From: Gryllotalpicola protaetiae
GTDB lineage: Bacteria > Actinomycetota > Actinomycetes > Actinomycetales > Microbacteriaceae
Length of the DNA stretch: 64,000 nucleotides
Reading direction: 5' to 3'
Assembly (NCBI RefSeq): GCF_003627055.1
Contig: NZ_CP032624.1
Location: forward strand, 2,232,001 to 2,296,000
This document shows, piece after piece, positions 21,442 through 29,740 of this stretch; position 1 is the first letter of the stretch; every line of letters begins with the position of its first letter. The notes under the pieces are model-generated. The model was not told where the DNA came from. It made no database searches and saw only the letters and a program-made list of their open reading frames with translations. A program made the translations under genes and the position numbers.

Positions 21442-22617
21442 TCAGGCGGATGCTTCGTCGAGGACGCGCTGGATGACCATGATGGCCGCGCCGAGCACGC
21501 CGCCCGTGGCACCGGCGCGCGAGTGCACGATGCTGAGGTTCTGCGTGGCGAGCGGGGTGGACTGGCCGTAGACCACCTCGCGGACGCCGGCGAGCAAGTG
21601 CTCGCCTGCACGGGCGACGCTGCCGCCGATGACCACGACGGACGGATTCAGCAGGTTGACCACGGTCGCGAGGACTTCGCCGAGATCGCGACCGGCCTGG
21701 CGCAGGCCCTGGACGGCCAGCGGGTCGCCGCGGAGACCGGCCTCCATCACGTCCTGGCTGGTGAGGGCGGGGGCATCGCGCTCCGTCATCCAGGCGGCGA
21801 TCGCGGGGCCGCTCGCGAGCGCCTCGAGGTCGGCGTCCTCCGCGCCGTGCTGTGGGGTGCGTCTCGTGAAGGGGACGCGGACGTGGCCGAGGTCGCCGGC
21901 CGAGCCCTGGGCGCCGCGCTGCAGTCGCCCACCGGAGATGATCCCGGCGCCGATGCCCGTGGACACCTTGACGAACACCATGTCGGTGACGTCGGGCCAG
22001 GTCACGGCGTGCTCGCCGAGAGCAAGGACATTGACGTCGTTGTCGACGAGGACCGGAACGTCGAAGTGTCGGCCGACGTAGCCGGGCACGTCGAAGCGGT
22101 TCCAGCCGGGCATGATCGGCGGATTCGTCGGGAGGCCGCTCGCGTGCTCGACCGGACCGGGCAGCCCGACCCCGATGCCGACGAGCTCGGTGCGGGCGCG
22201 GCCGCTCGCCGTGAGCACGCGCTTGGCGGCCGCGATCGCCCAATCCAGAACAGGCTCGGGACCCGACGCGATGGCGAGCTCCCGCGACTCGGTGTGCAGG
22301 ATGCTTCCCGCGAGATCGGTCAACGCGACGACGCCGTGGGTCGCGCCGAGATCCACCGCGAGCACCACGCGAGCGGCCGGGTTGAACGCGACGAGGGCCG
22401 GCGGGCGGCCGCCCGTGGACGACTCATCGCCGGCGGGGACGGCCAGGCCCGATGAGAGGAGGCCCTCGAGGCGGGCCGACACCGTCGAGCGGGCCAGGCC
22501 GGTGAGCTCGGCAAGCTGAGCCCGGGTCTTCGGGCCGCCTGTGCGAAGCATCCGCAGCAGCGCGCGCGCATCAGGGGCCACCAGCTGGCCGCGCGCGTCA
22601 GACATGACCGAATTCAA
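21442..22617 (-). CDS. ROK-family transcriptional regulator
   Basis: This 391-residue protein has an N-terminal winged helix (TRAQLAELTGLARSTVSARL, about residues 31-50) and a sugar-kinase-like ROK domain with VLAVDLGATHGVVALTD and LVDNDVNVLALGEH. The usual ROK zinc motif CxCGxxGC is missing: the segment after DLGHVRV reads PFTRRTPQHGAEDADLE, with no Cys. It therefore probably binds its ligand without the zinc site. It is divergent from a sugar catabolic operon (22730 onward) and upstream of an oxidoreductase on its own strand. The candidate operators at 22608-22707 lie between the two units. Confidence 0.88.
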   Translation of the reverse strand: MNSVMSDARGQLVAPDARALLRMLRTGGPKTRAQLAELTGLARSTVSARLEGLLSSGLAVPAGDESSTGGRPPALVAFNPAARVVLAVDLGATHGVVALTDLAGSILHTESRELAIASGPEPVLDWAIAAAKRVLTASGRARTELVGIGVGLPGPVEHASGLPTNPPIMPGWNRFDVPGYVGRHFDVPVLVDNDVNVLALGEHAVTWPDVTDMVFVKVSTGIGAGIISGGRLQRGAQGSAGDLGHVRVPFTRRTPQHGAEDADLEALASGPAIAAWMTERDAPALTSQDVMEAGLRGDPLAVQGLRQAGRDLGEVLATVVNLLNPSVVVIGGSVARAGEHLLAGVREVVYGQSTPLATQNLSIVHSRAGATGGVLGAAIMVIQRVLDEASA

Positions 22618-22707
22618 TCACAGACACGAAAGTCGGCGGCAAACAATGGCCTTTTGCTTGACCGGCGACGGAAGCCTGATTGAATGAAGTCGAATCCATT
22701 CGACTTC
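22608..22707. promoter_or_regulatory. Divergent control region with candidate ROK operators
   Basis: The strongest element is a perfect 10-bp inverted repeat GAAGTCGAAT-CC-ATTCGACTTC at 22686-22707, just before the sugar operon start. Further upstream, GAATTCAATCA near the regulator start and TGATTGAAT (22677-22685) form a longer-range inverted pair. TTGACC at 22658-22663 is a possible -35 box for the operon. The elements fit autoregulation plus control of the divergent operon by the ROK protein. Confidence 0.55.
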
Positions 22708-22729
22708 AACGAGGAAGAGGACTGCTTAC

Positions 22730-23470
22730 GTGACCGAGTCACTGCTCTCCGTGCAGCTGTACACCGTGCGCGAGGCGCTGCAGGCGGATCTGCCTGGCAC
22801 GCTCGCGCGCTTGGCCGAACTGGGGTTCACCCAGGTCGAGGCATTCAACATCGTGGGGCTCGAGGGACTGGGCGACGGGCTCGCCGCCGCCGGGCTCAGG
22901 AGCCCGACCGCTCACCAGCGGTTCGTGGGGGAGACCCAAGAGGCGATCTTCGAGAAGGCGGCAGCCCTCGGCATCCGCACCCTCATCGATCCGCACATCG
23001 ACGAAGAGCGGTGGCAGACCGCGGACGGCGTGAAGGCGATCGTCGCTGATCTCGCCGCCGCCGCCGAGAAGGCGCAGACATTCGGTCTCGCGATCGGATA
23101 CCACAACCACGCGTTCGAGTTCGAGACGAAGATCGACGGGAGGCCCGCGTATGAACTGTTCGCGGCACAGCTGCCCGGCTCTGTCTCGCTGGAGCTCGAC
23201 ACCTACTGGGCGGCGGTGGGAGGCACCGACCCGGTTGAGCTGCTCGGCGAGCTCGGGTCGAAGGTGATCGCGCTGCACGTGAAGGACGGCCCCGCTACGC
23301 ACGAGAACAAGGACCAGGTCGCGGTGGGATCGGGCTCGCTGCCCATCCGCTCGATCATCGAGGCAGCGCCGACGGCGCTGCGCGTCATCGAGCTCGACGA
23401 CTCGCGCGGCGACCGCTTCCAAGCCGTCGCCGACAGCGTCGCGTTCCTGAAGAGCGAGGGACTCGCATGA
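22730..23470 (+). CDS. Sugar phosphate isomerase/epimerase-like TIM-barrel protein
   Basis: This 246-residue AP-endonuclease-2-like TIM barrel has candidate metal ligands in YHNHAFEFE (about residues 124-132), SLELDTYWAA (about 153-162), ALHVKDG and VIELDDS. Members isomerise, epimerise or dehydrate sugars and cyclitols, including 3-keto sugars. The gene starts with GTG and its stop overlaps the ATG of the next oxidoreductase (ATGA). Together with two Gfo/Idh/MocA proteins and a propeller protein it forms a four-gene overlapping operon opposite the ROK regulator. Confidence 0.9.
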   Translation: MTESLLSVQLYTVREALQADLPGTLARLAELGFTQVEAFNIVGLEGLGDGLAAAGLRSPTAHQRFVGETQEAIFEKAAALGIRTLIDPHIDEERWQTADGVKAIVADLAAAAEKAQTFGLAIGYHNHAFEFETKIDGRPAYELFAAQLPGSVSLELDTYWAAVGGTDPVELLGELGSKVIALHVKDGPATHENKDQVAVGSGSLPIRSIIEAAPTALRVIELDDSRGDRFQAVADSVAFLKSEGLA

Positions 23471-24600
23471 GCGGGCTTGCGAGCGCCGCGGCCGGCAGAG
23501 CCGCGGGCAGCGGGCGCGTCGGCGTCGGAGTGATCGGCGCGGGCAACATCAGCACGCAGTACCTCACCAATCTGACCTCGTTCCCCGATGTCGAGGTGCG
23601 CTTCATCGCAGACATCGACCTCGACCGCGCCCAGTTCCAGGCTCAGGCGTTCGGGGTGGCGCGCTTCGGCACCGTCGAGCAGTTGCTCGCGGACCCGGAG
23701 ATCGAGATCGTCGTGAATCTGACGATCCCGAAGGTGCACGCAGAGGTCGCGCAGCAGGTGCTCGCGGCGGGGAAGCACGTGTGGACCGAGAAGCCGATCG
23801 CGCTCGACCGCGAGAGCGGGCGCGCACTGCTCACGGCCGCACGGGCCGCCGGACTGCGAGTCGCGACGGCGCCGGACACGTTCCTCGGAGCGGGCATCCA
23901 GACGGCGCGGCGGCTCATCGAGTCGGGGGCGATCGGCGAGGCGAAGACGGCGCTGACGCTGATGCAGCAGCCAGGGCCCGAGTCGTGGCACCCGAATCCC
24001 GATTTCCTGTTCCAGGAAGGGGCGGGTCCGCTGTTCGACGTCGGGCCGTACTACGTCACCACGCTGATCCAGCTGTTCGGGCCGGTCAAGCGGGTGGCGG
24101 CCGTCGCCTCGACGTCGAAGGCGTCACGCACGATCGGCTCGGGGCCGCGTGCCGGCGAGAGCTTCGAGGTCACGGTGCCGACGCACGTGACGGCCGTTTT
24201 CGAGTTCGAGAGAGGGCAGACGTCGCAGAGCATCTTCAGCTTCGACTCGCAGATCCGACGCACGCTGTTCGAGGTCACCGGCGTCGACGGCGCGCTCGAG
24301 CTGGTCGACCCCAACATGTTCGTGGGTGACCTCGTGCTGCACAAGGCCGACGGGTCAGAGGAGACGATCGCGACCACCGGCGAGAAGGCGGCGCGCGGCA
24401 CAGGTGTCGTCGAGCTCGCGCGAGCCATTCGCGCGGGTGTGCCCGAGCGGGCCTCAGGCGAGCAGGCGTTCCACGCCCTCGACGTGATGGTCTCGACGAT
24501 CGAGGCCGCCGAGAGCGGCGAGTGGGTCGAGGTCGGGAGCAGCTTCGTGCCGACGCCGGCGCTTCCCGAGACGTGGTCGCCCAGCGAAGCGACGCTCTGA
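23467..24600 (+). CDS. Gfo/Idh/MocA-family oxidoreductase
   Basis: This 377-residue dehydrogenase has a nucleotide-binding GVGVIGAGNISTQYL segment (about residues 18-32), the EKP motif in WTEKPIALD, and GPLFDVGPYYVTTLIQLFG in the C-terminal domain, with Tyr at the position often held by His. A MQQPGPESWHPNPDFLFQ region after the EKP domain is typical of a subset acting on complex glycosides or cyclitols. It overlaps the preceding and following genes by 4 and 1 nt, so the operon is tightly coupled. Confidence 0.9.
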   Translation: MSGLASAAAGRAAGSGRVGVGVIGAGNISTQYLTNLTSFPDVEVRFIADIDLDRAQFQAQAFGVARFGTVEQLLADPEIEIVVNLTIPKVHAEVAQQVLAAGKHVWTEKPIALDRESGRALLTAARAAGLRVATAPDTFLGAGIQTARRLIESGAIGEAKTALTLMQQPGPESWHPNPDFLFQEGAGPLFDVGPYYVTTLIQLFGPVKRVAAVASTSKASRTIGSGPRAGESFEVTVPTHVTAVFEFERGQTSQSIFSFDSQIRRTLFEVTGVDGALELVDPNMFVGDLVLHKADGSEETIATTGEKAARGTGVVELARAIRAGVPERASGEQAFHALDVMVSTIEAAESGEWVEVGSSFVPTPALPETWSPSEATL

Positions 24601-25736
24601 TGGGGCGCGGTCGCCAGAAGGCCTTCGACACCCGGTCCGCCGATATCGTCGATCGTGTGCTCCGATCGGAGCCGATCGGGGTCGGGATCGTCGGCGGCGG
24701 GTTCATGGCGACCGTGCACTCGAGGGCGGCGCGCGCCGCTCGGGCGAGGCTGATCGGCGTCGTCGGCTCGTCACCGGCCCGCGGTGCGGCGGCCGCAGAG
24801 GAACTGGGGATCGAGCAGGCGTACGGCTCACTCGACGAGCTGCTCGCTGCCCCCGGCATCGATGTCGTGCATGTGACCACGCCGAATGCGCTGCATGCGC
24901 CGCAAGCGCTCGCCGTGCTCGCCGCAGGCAAGCACGTGGTGTGCGAGAAGCCGCTCGCGACGAGCATCGCTGACGCGGAGCGGCTGGTGCAGGCATCCGG
25001 CAGCCAGGTCGCCACGGTGCCGTTCGTCTATCGCTTCCACCCGCTCGTGCGTGAAGCGCGGGCGCGGGTCGCCACCGGTGAGACCGGGCGGGTTCTCACG
25101 GTGCAGGGCTCGTACCTGCAGGACTGGCTGCTGTCGGCAGGCGACGACAACTGGCGGGTGGATGTCTCGGCCGGCGGTCGCTCGCGGGCCTTCGCCGACA
25201 TCGGCTCGCACCTCGTCGACCTCATCGAGTTCGTGACCGGCGATCGGGTCGCGCGCGTCGCGGCGTCGAAGCGGACGTTCATCGCCGACCGCGCCGAGCA
25301 CCCGCGTGTCGAGACCGAGGACGCGGTGTCGGTCGCGCTCGAGACCGCGGGCGGGGCGATCGGCACGCTGCTCGTCTCGCAGCTGGCGCCCGGACGGAAG
25401 AACCGGTTGCACATCGAGGTGGGCGGAGCGCAGGAATCCGTCGTGTTCGATCAGGAGCAGCCTGAGACGCTGTGGCTCGGGCGGCGCGCCGGGTCGCTGC
25501 TGGTGCCGAGGGATTCCGATCAGCTCGCGCCGGAGGCGGCGCGGCTCGTCACGACGCCCGCGGGGCATCCGCAGGGATATCAGGACGCGTTCAACGCGTT
25601 CGTCGCCGACAGCTACGCGGCGATCGGCGGGGCGGCCCCCGATGGTCTGCCCCGCTTCGAGGACGGACTGCGCGCCGTGCGCGTCACAGAGGCAGTGATG
25701 GAGGCCGCGGACAGCGGCGAATGGCGGGAGATCTGA
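24600..25736 (+). CDS. Gfo/Idh/MocA-family oxidoreductase
   Basis: This 378-residue dehydrogenase has GVGIVGGGFMATVHSRAA (about residues 28-45), CEKPLATS, and a C-terminal RAFADIGSHLVDLIEFVTG in which the Asp and His of the canonical catalytic pair are kept, unlike the two other family members in the locus. ATG 24600 overlaps the previous stop by one base and its own stop overlaps the next start (TGATG). The three paralogues probably act on successive or different sugar intermediates. Confidence 0.9.
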   Translation: MGRGRQKAFDTRSADIVDRVLRSEPIGVGIVGGGFMATVHSRAARAARARLIGVVGSSPARGAAAAEELGIEQAYGSLDELLAAPGIDVVHVTTPNALHAPQALAVLAAGKHVVCEKPLATSIADAERLVQASGSQVATVPFVYRFHPLVREARARVATGETGRVLTVQGSYLQDWLLSAGDDNWRVDVSAGGRSRAFADIGSHLVDLIEFVTGDRVARVAASKRTFIADRAEHPRVETEDAVSVALETAGGAIGTLLVSQLAPGRKNRLHIEVGGAQESVVFDQEQPETLWLGRRAGSLLVPRDSDQLAPEAARLVTTPAGHPQGYQDAFNAFVADSYAAIGGAAPDGLPRFEDGLRAVRVTEAVMEAADSGEWREI

Positions 25737-26635
25737 TGGCACGCGGGTTCGCACCGGGGCAGTCGGCGACGTTGTGGGTCTACGACCTGGCGGCGGATGC
25801 CGCGCGCGAGGTGACCACCTCTGACCAGTTGCTGTTCGAAGCACCCAACTGGACGCCCGACGGCACGGCGCTCGTCGTGAACGGCGGCGGCCGGCTGTTC
25901 TGGCTGCCCGCGGACGCTGCGCCTGAGGGCGCGGTGCTGACCGAGATCGATCTCGGCGGGATCCCTGAGATCAACAACGACCACGTCGTGTCGCCCGACG
26001 GGTCGACCGTCTACGTATCGGCGGAGGACGGCCATCTCTATGCGATTCCGCTCGACGGCAGCGGGCCGCGGCAGGTGTCCCGGGACCGCGGCGACTTCCG
26101 TCACTACCTGCACGGCGTGTCGGCCGACGGGGCGACGCTCGCCTACATCGGGCTGTCGTGGGACGGCGACCGGCGGGTGACCAATGTGTACCTGCTGCCG
26201 CTCGGAGGCGGCGACGAGGTACAGCTGACGGACGATGGATTCCAGGACGACGGCGCCGAGTTCGGGCCGGGTCCCGACGGGGCCGAGTGGGTCTACTTCA
26301 ACTCGGAGCGCGCCGGCGGCGCTGAGGGGCATGCGCAGCTGTTCCGGGTGCGGCCGGACGGGGCATCCCTCGTGCAGCTCACCGATGACGAGCGCGTGAA
26401 CTGGTTCCCGCACCCGTCGCCCTCGGGAGAGCATGTCGTGTACGTGAGCTACCCGCCGGGCACGAAGGGCCACCCCGAGAACATCGCCGACGTGCGGATC
26501 AGGCTTACGACACCCGACGGCGGAACCGGACGCGACGTGGTGACCGTGTTCGGCGGGCAGGGCGCGATGAACGTCGGCAGCTGGGCGCCGGACTCGTCGG
26601 CGTTCGCGTATGTGACGTATTCGGAACTTGCGTGA
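25736..26635 (+). CDS. TolB-like beta-propeller protein
   Basis: This 299-residue protein has repeated PD40-type blades (NWTPDGTALVVNG, VVSPDGSTVYVSAEDGHLYA, GVSADGATLAYI, FGPGPDGAEWVYFNSERA, PHPSPSGEHVVYVS). It has no signal peptide, so it is probably cytoplasmic and not part of a Tol system. Similar propellers occur in oligogalacturonate lyase-like enzymes. Its place as the last gene of the oxidoreductive sugar operon, starting in a TGATG overlap, suggests a role in the same pathway. The function is not known. Confidence 0.8.
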   Translation: MARGFAPGQSATLWVYDLAADAAREVTTSDQLLFEAPNWTPDGTALVVNGGGRLFWLPADAAPEGAVLTEIDLGGIPEINNDHVVSPDGSTVYVSAEDGHLYAIPLDGSGPRQVSRDRGDFRHYLHGVSADGATLAYIGLSWDGDRRVTNVYLLPLGGGDEVQLTDDGFQDDGAEFGPGPDGAEWVYFNSERAGGAEGHAQLFRVRPDGASLVQLTDDERVNWFPHPSPSGEHVVYVSYPPGTKGHPENIADVRIRLTTPDGGTGRDVVTVFGGQGAMNVGSWAPDSSAFAYVTYSELA

Positions 26636-26652
26636 TTGCTCAGGCGTAGCGA

Positions 26653-27540
26653 CTACGAGCTCGGCTCGATGCGGAAGAGGTCCGCGCGGCGCTTGATGGT
26701 CTCGGCGCGGGCGAGGCGCGGCTTGTCGGAGCCGTCGCGGATGACGCGGCCGTCGGCCTCGAACTCGGCGAGGAAGTCGAGGGCCCAGGCGACATCGGCG
26801 GGCGACGGGCTCATCGACTCGTTGATGACGGCCGGCTGCTCGCTATCGAGGCAGAGCTTGCCCGTCATGCCGAGCGCGACGGCATCGGCCGCCTGCTCGC
26901 GCAGCACCGGGTGGGTGCTCGCGACGGTCGGGCCGTCGATGGGACCGGGGAGATCGCCGATGCGGCTGGCGAGCACGAGCTTGGTGCGCGGGTAGGCCAT
27001 CGCGAGGGGCGTGTTGGAGGCGCCCGTGTCGCGGCGATAGTCGCCGGAGCCGAATGCGAGGCGGTAGGCGCCGCGTGCCCGCGCGATGTCTGCCGCGTCC
27101 TCGATGCCGAGCGCCGATTCGATCAGCGTGACCACGGGGGTCGACCCGCCGAGGCGCTGGAAGGTGTCGGTGACCTGCTCTGCGGCCTCGGTCTTCGCGA
27201 GCATCACGCCGGCGAGGCCGGGAACACCCGCGAGCGCGGCGATGTCGTCGGACCAGTCGACCGTCGTCCAGTCGTTGATGCGCACCCACGCCGAGCCGCC
27301 GCCCTCGAGCCAGCCGACCACGTTCTCGCGGGCCTGCTGCTTGAGCGAGCCGTCGATCGCGTCCTCGAGGTCGAGCACGATCTGATCCGCCCGGCCCAGC
27401 TGAGCCAGATCGAAGCGGCTCGTTTGAAGCGCGGAGACCAGCTGCCACGATCGGGCGTTCTCGCCGCCGACCCGAGTCGACTCGCGGGCGACGCGGCGCT
27501 GCTCAAGGGCGGTGGTGTTGCTCTGCTCGGTCGAGGTCAC
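26653..27540 (-). CDS. HpcH/HpaI-type CoA-ester lyase (CitE-like)
   Basis: This 295-residue TIM-barrel protein belongs to the CitE-like family. Motifs are VLDLEDAI (magnesium-binding Glu/Asp), VRINDW, TLIESALGIEDA (second Glu) and a C-terminal GMTGKLCLDSEQ region. Relatives cleave malyl-CoA, citramalyl-CoA or similar esters. It starts with GTG 6 nt after a TATCGT -10 box, which suggests a leaderless message. It is convergent with the sugar operon. Confidence 0.82.
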   Translation of the reverse strand: MTSTEQSNTTALEQRRVARESTRVGGENARSWQLVSALQTSRFDLAQLGRADQIVLDLEDAIDGSLKQQARENVVGWLEGGGSAWVRINDWTTVDWSDDIAALAGVPGLAGVMLAKTEAAEQVTDTFQRLGGSTPVVTLIESALGIEDAADIARARGAYRLAFGSGDYRRDTGASNTPLAMAYPRTKLVLASRIGDLPGPIDGPTVASTHPVLREQAADAVALGMTGKLCLDSEQPAVINESMSPSPADVAWALDFLAEFEADGRVIRDGSDKPRLARAETIKRRADLFRIEPSS

Positions 27541-27571
27541 GTGTGAACGATACGCCCTGACGCCTTCGACG

Positions 27572-28579
27572 CTAGGCCGCGCGCTCGGTCTCGGCCGTGC
27601 GACCGAGCCGATCGATGTGCATCTCGACCTGCGCCAGCGCCGAGTCGAGCAGGTAATGCGACAGGTTCTCCCACCCGAGGCTCCAGTACAGCTCGGAGGC
27701 GACCTGCCAGACCGAAGGGCGGTCGAGGCGATCGAGCACCTCAGCCACCTCGGCGGTGCGCCGGGCGTGATGGGCGCCGAGCTTGTCGCACCGGGCGCGC
27801 AGGCCGAAGAAGCGGTAGCCGTGCCCCGGGCAGACCTGGTGGTCGTCGAAGCCGGCGACCCTGTCGAGTGCGTCGAGGTAGTCGCTGATCGGGTTGCTCG
27901 GCGTCGGGCCGCCGAGGCCGAGGCCCGGGTTGAGCACGGGGAGCACGTGATCGCCCGTGAACAGCAGCTTCCGTTCCGCGTCGCGCAGACAGATGCTGCC
28001 GTACGTGTGACCGGGCGTCCAGATCACGTCGAGCTCGATGTCACCGAGCACGAGCCGACCGCCGCCCTCGACGAGCCGATCCGCCGTGATCTGCGCCTTC
28101 GAGAAGCGCTCGGCTGTGATGCGCGCGAGTTCGTCGCGGCGCTCGTGCGGCACGCCCCAGCGGTCGAATCGCTCGCGGTCCTCTCCGCCGAATTCGCCGT
28201 CGATCGCCGCCTGCTCGAGGCGGTGCAGCACAACCTCAGCGCCGGTCATCGCGCGCACACGGGCGCCCATGCCCAGATGATCGAAGTGCAGATGGGTGAC
28301 GATGACCGAGCGGATGTCTGCGCTGCTGCGCCCCCGCGCGGCGAGGTGCGCCTCGAGCCGCTTCCAATTGGAGTCGGTGTCGACACCCGGGTCGATGAGA
28401 TGCACGCCGCCTGCGGCATCCGTCAGCACATAGCTGAGCGTGTAGCGCAGAGGCTGGCCCTTGCTCGGGAACTCCATCGGGAGTGTCCACACGCCGTGCG
28501 CGATCTCGGTCGGCTCGGGCACGCCGCCGTGCAGCGCTGCGTCGTGCTCCGCGGCGTCGACCACCTGCTCAGCCGTCAT
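27572..28579 (-). CDS. MBL-fold metallo-hydrolase
   Basis: This 335-residue protein has the metallo-beta-lactamase motif VTHLHFDHLGMG (about residues 89-100), a downstream His in WTPGHTYGSICL, Asp in LFTGDH and a final His in CPGHGYRFF. The C-terminal helical part (residues from about 270) resembles the winged-helix tail of LACTB2-like hydrolases. ATG 28579 has AAAGGCGG upstream, and a TAGGCT -10 box lies about 40 bp before it. The substrate is unknown, with a thioester or lactone possible. Longer in-frame starts lack a ribosome binding site. Confidence 0.85.
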   Translation of the reverse strand: MTAEQVVDAAEHDAALHGGVPEPTEIAHGVWTLPMEFPSKGQPLRYTLSYVLTDAAGGVHLIDPGVDTDSNWKRLEAHLAARGRSSADIRSVIVTHLHFDHLGMGARVRAMTGAEVVLHRLEQAAIDGEFGGEDRERFDRWGVPHERRDELARITAERFSKAQITADRLVEGGGRLVLGDIELDVIWTPGHTYGSICLRDAERKLLFTGDHVLPVLNPGLGLGGPTPSNPISDYLDALDRVAGFDDHQVCPGHGYRFFGLRARCDKLGAHHARRTAEVAEVLDRLDRPSVWQVASELYWSLGWENLSHYLLDSALAQVEMHIDRLGRTAETERAA

Positions 28580-28639
28580 GATCCGCCTTTCCCCCGGTCG
28601 ACTCTGACCGCGTCGCCAGCCTAACGCGCCCGCTTTTCG

Positions 28640-28660
28640 GGCAGGTGACACGCACCTGCC
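28640..28660. promoter_or_regulatory. Palindromic operator candidate upstream of ldh
   Basis: GGCAGGTG (28640-28647) and CACCTGCC (28653-28660) form a perfect 8-bp inverted repeat with a 5-bp centre. It lies in the divergent region between the metallo-hydrolase gene and ldh. Confidence 0.4.
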
Positions 28661-28703
28661 AAGAAGCATGGACTCGGGACCGCTGCGGCGGAATGATGAC
28701 TTC

Positions 28704-29663
28704 ATGGCCAACCTGCGAACCACGAAGCTCGGCATCATCGGCGCGGGGGCGGTCGGCACCTCTCTCGCCTACGCGGCGCTCATCCGCGGCGCAGCGGACG
28801 AGGTCGTCATCTACGACCTCAACGCGGCTCGTGCAGAGGCGCAGGGGCTCGACCTTGCCCATGGCACCCCGTTCGCCCATCGCGCGAAAGTGACCGGCGG
28901 GGGCGACCTCGACGTGCTCTCCGCCTCGGACGTCATCGTGATCACCGCGGGAGCCGCGCAGCAGCCGGGGCAGAGCCGGCTCGAGCTCGTCAACACCAAC
29001 GCGGAGATCATCCGCAACCTCATGCCGCAGCTCGTCAGGCGTGCTCCCGATGCGGTGTACATGCTCGTCACGAACCCGGTCGACGTGCTCACCGAGGTGG
29101 CCGTCGACGTCGCCGGGCTGCGTCGGGGTCAGGTCATCGGCTCGGGAACGACTCTCGACTCGTCGCGGCTGAGGTGGCTGGTCGCTGAGACCGCAGGCGT
29201 CGCCCCGCGCGACGTGCACGCCATGATCCTCGGCGAGCACGGCGACAGCGCCTTCCCGCTGTGGTCGAACGCGACCATCGGCGGCTCGCCGATCAGCGGG
29301 TGGACGGACGAGTCGGGCACCAAGATCTTCGACGACGAGAAGCTCGCCGATCTCGCGAACCAGGCCGTGCTCTCGGCGTACTCGATCATCGCCGGCAAGG
29401 GCGCCACGAACTATGCGATCGGGCTCGCCGGGGTGCGGCTGGTCGAGGCGATTCTTCGCGATGAGCACATGGTCACGCCGGTGAGCACGGTTCTGCGCGA
29501 CTACGAGGGGGTCGACGGCATCGCGCTGTCTGTGCCGTGCGTGCTCGGGGCGGGCGGAGTGCAGCGCGTTCTGCGTGTGCCGATGAATCAGAGCGAGCAC
29601 GACGCCTTCCACCGCAGCGGGGATGCCATTCGTTCCGTGCTGCAGGAGATCGGGCAACTCTGA
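28704..29663 (+). CDS. ldh: L-lactate dehydrogenase
   Basis: This 319-residue protein has the NAD-binding GIIGAGAVGTSLAYA (about residues 10-24), the coenzyme-loop region AAQQPGQSRLELV, VTNPVDV, the substrate Arg in TTLDSSRLR and the catalytic His in LGEHGDSAFPLWS. These residues favour lactate over malate dehydrogenase. It reduces pyruvate to L-lactate with NADH. ATG 28704 was chosen because the nucleotide-binding fold begins eight residues later. Two other ATG codons lie within 12 nt upstream, one of them in frame by a longer path. Confidence 0.92.
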   Translation: MANLRTTKLGIIGAGAVGTSLAYAALIRGAADEVVIYDLNAARAEAQGLDLAHGTPFAHRAKVTGGGDLDVLSASDVIVITAGAAQQPGQSRLELVNTNAEIIRNLMPQLVRRAPDAVYMLVTNPVDVLTEVAVDVAGLRRGQVIGSGTTLDSSRLRWLVAETAGVAPRDVHAMILGEHGDSAFPLWSNATIGGSPISGWTDESGTKIFDDEKLADLANQAVLSAYSIIAGKGATNYAIGLAGVRLVEAILRDEHMVTPVSTVLRDYEGVDGIALSVPCVLGAGGVQRVLRVPMNQSEHDAFHRSGDAIRSVLQEIGQL

Positions 29664-29727
29664 GCCCAACCATCCGTTCTCACAGCCAAGCCATAAGTTC
29701 GGCATAGCGGTCTCGAAAGGTCACGCG

Positions 29728-29733
29728 GATAAT
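29728..29733 (+). promoter_or_regulatory. -10 box of the OmpR-type regulator (leaderless)
   Basis: GATAAT matches 5 of 6 of the -10 consensus and ends 7 nt before the ATG at 29741. There is no ribosome binding site, so the message is probably leaderless. Confidence 0.5.
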
Positions 29734-29740
29734 CGGCAGA

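Noticed and set aside
21442-22243. A longer frame extending the oxidoreductase gene at 20375-21415 through the ROK gene region.
   Set aside because: The extension is in a different frame from the ROK gene and has shadow composition. The oxidoreductase fold begins at the ATG at 21415.
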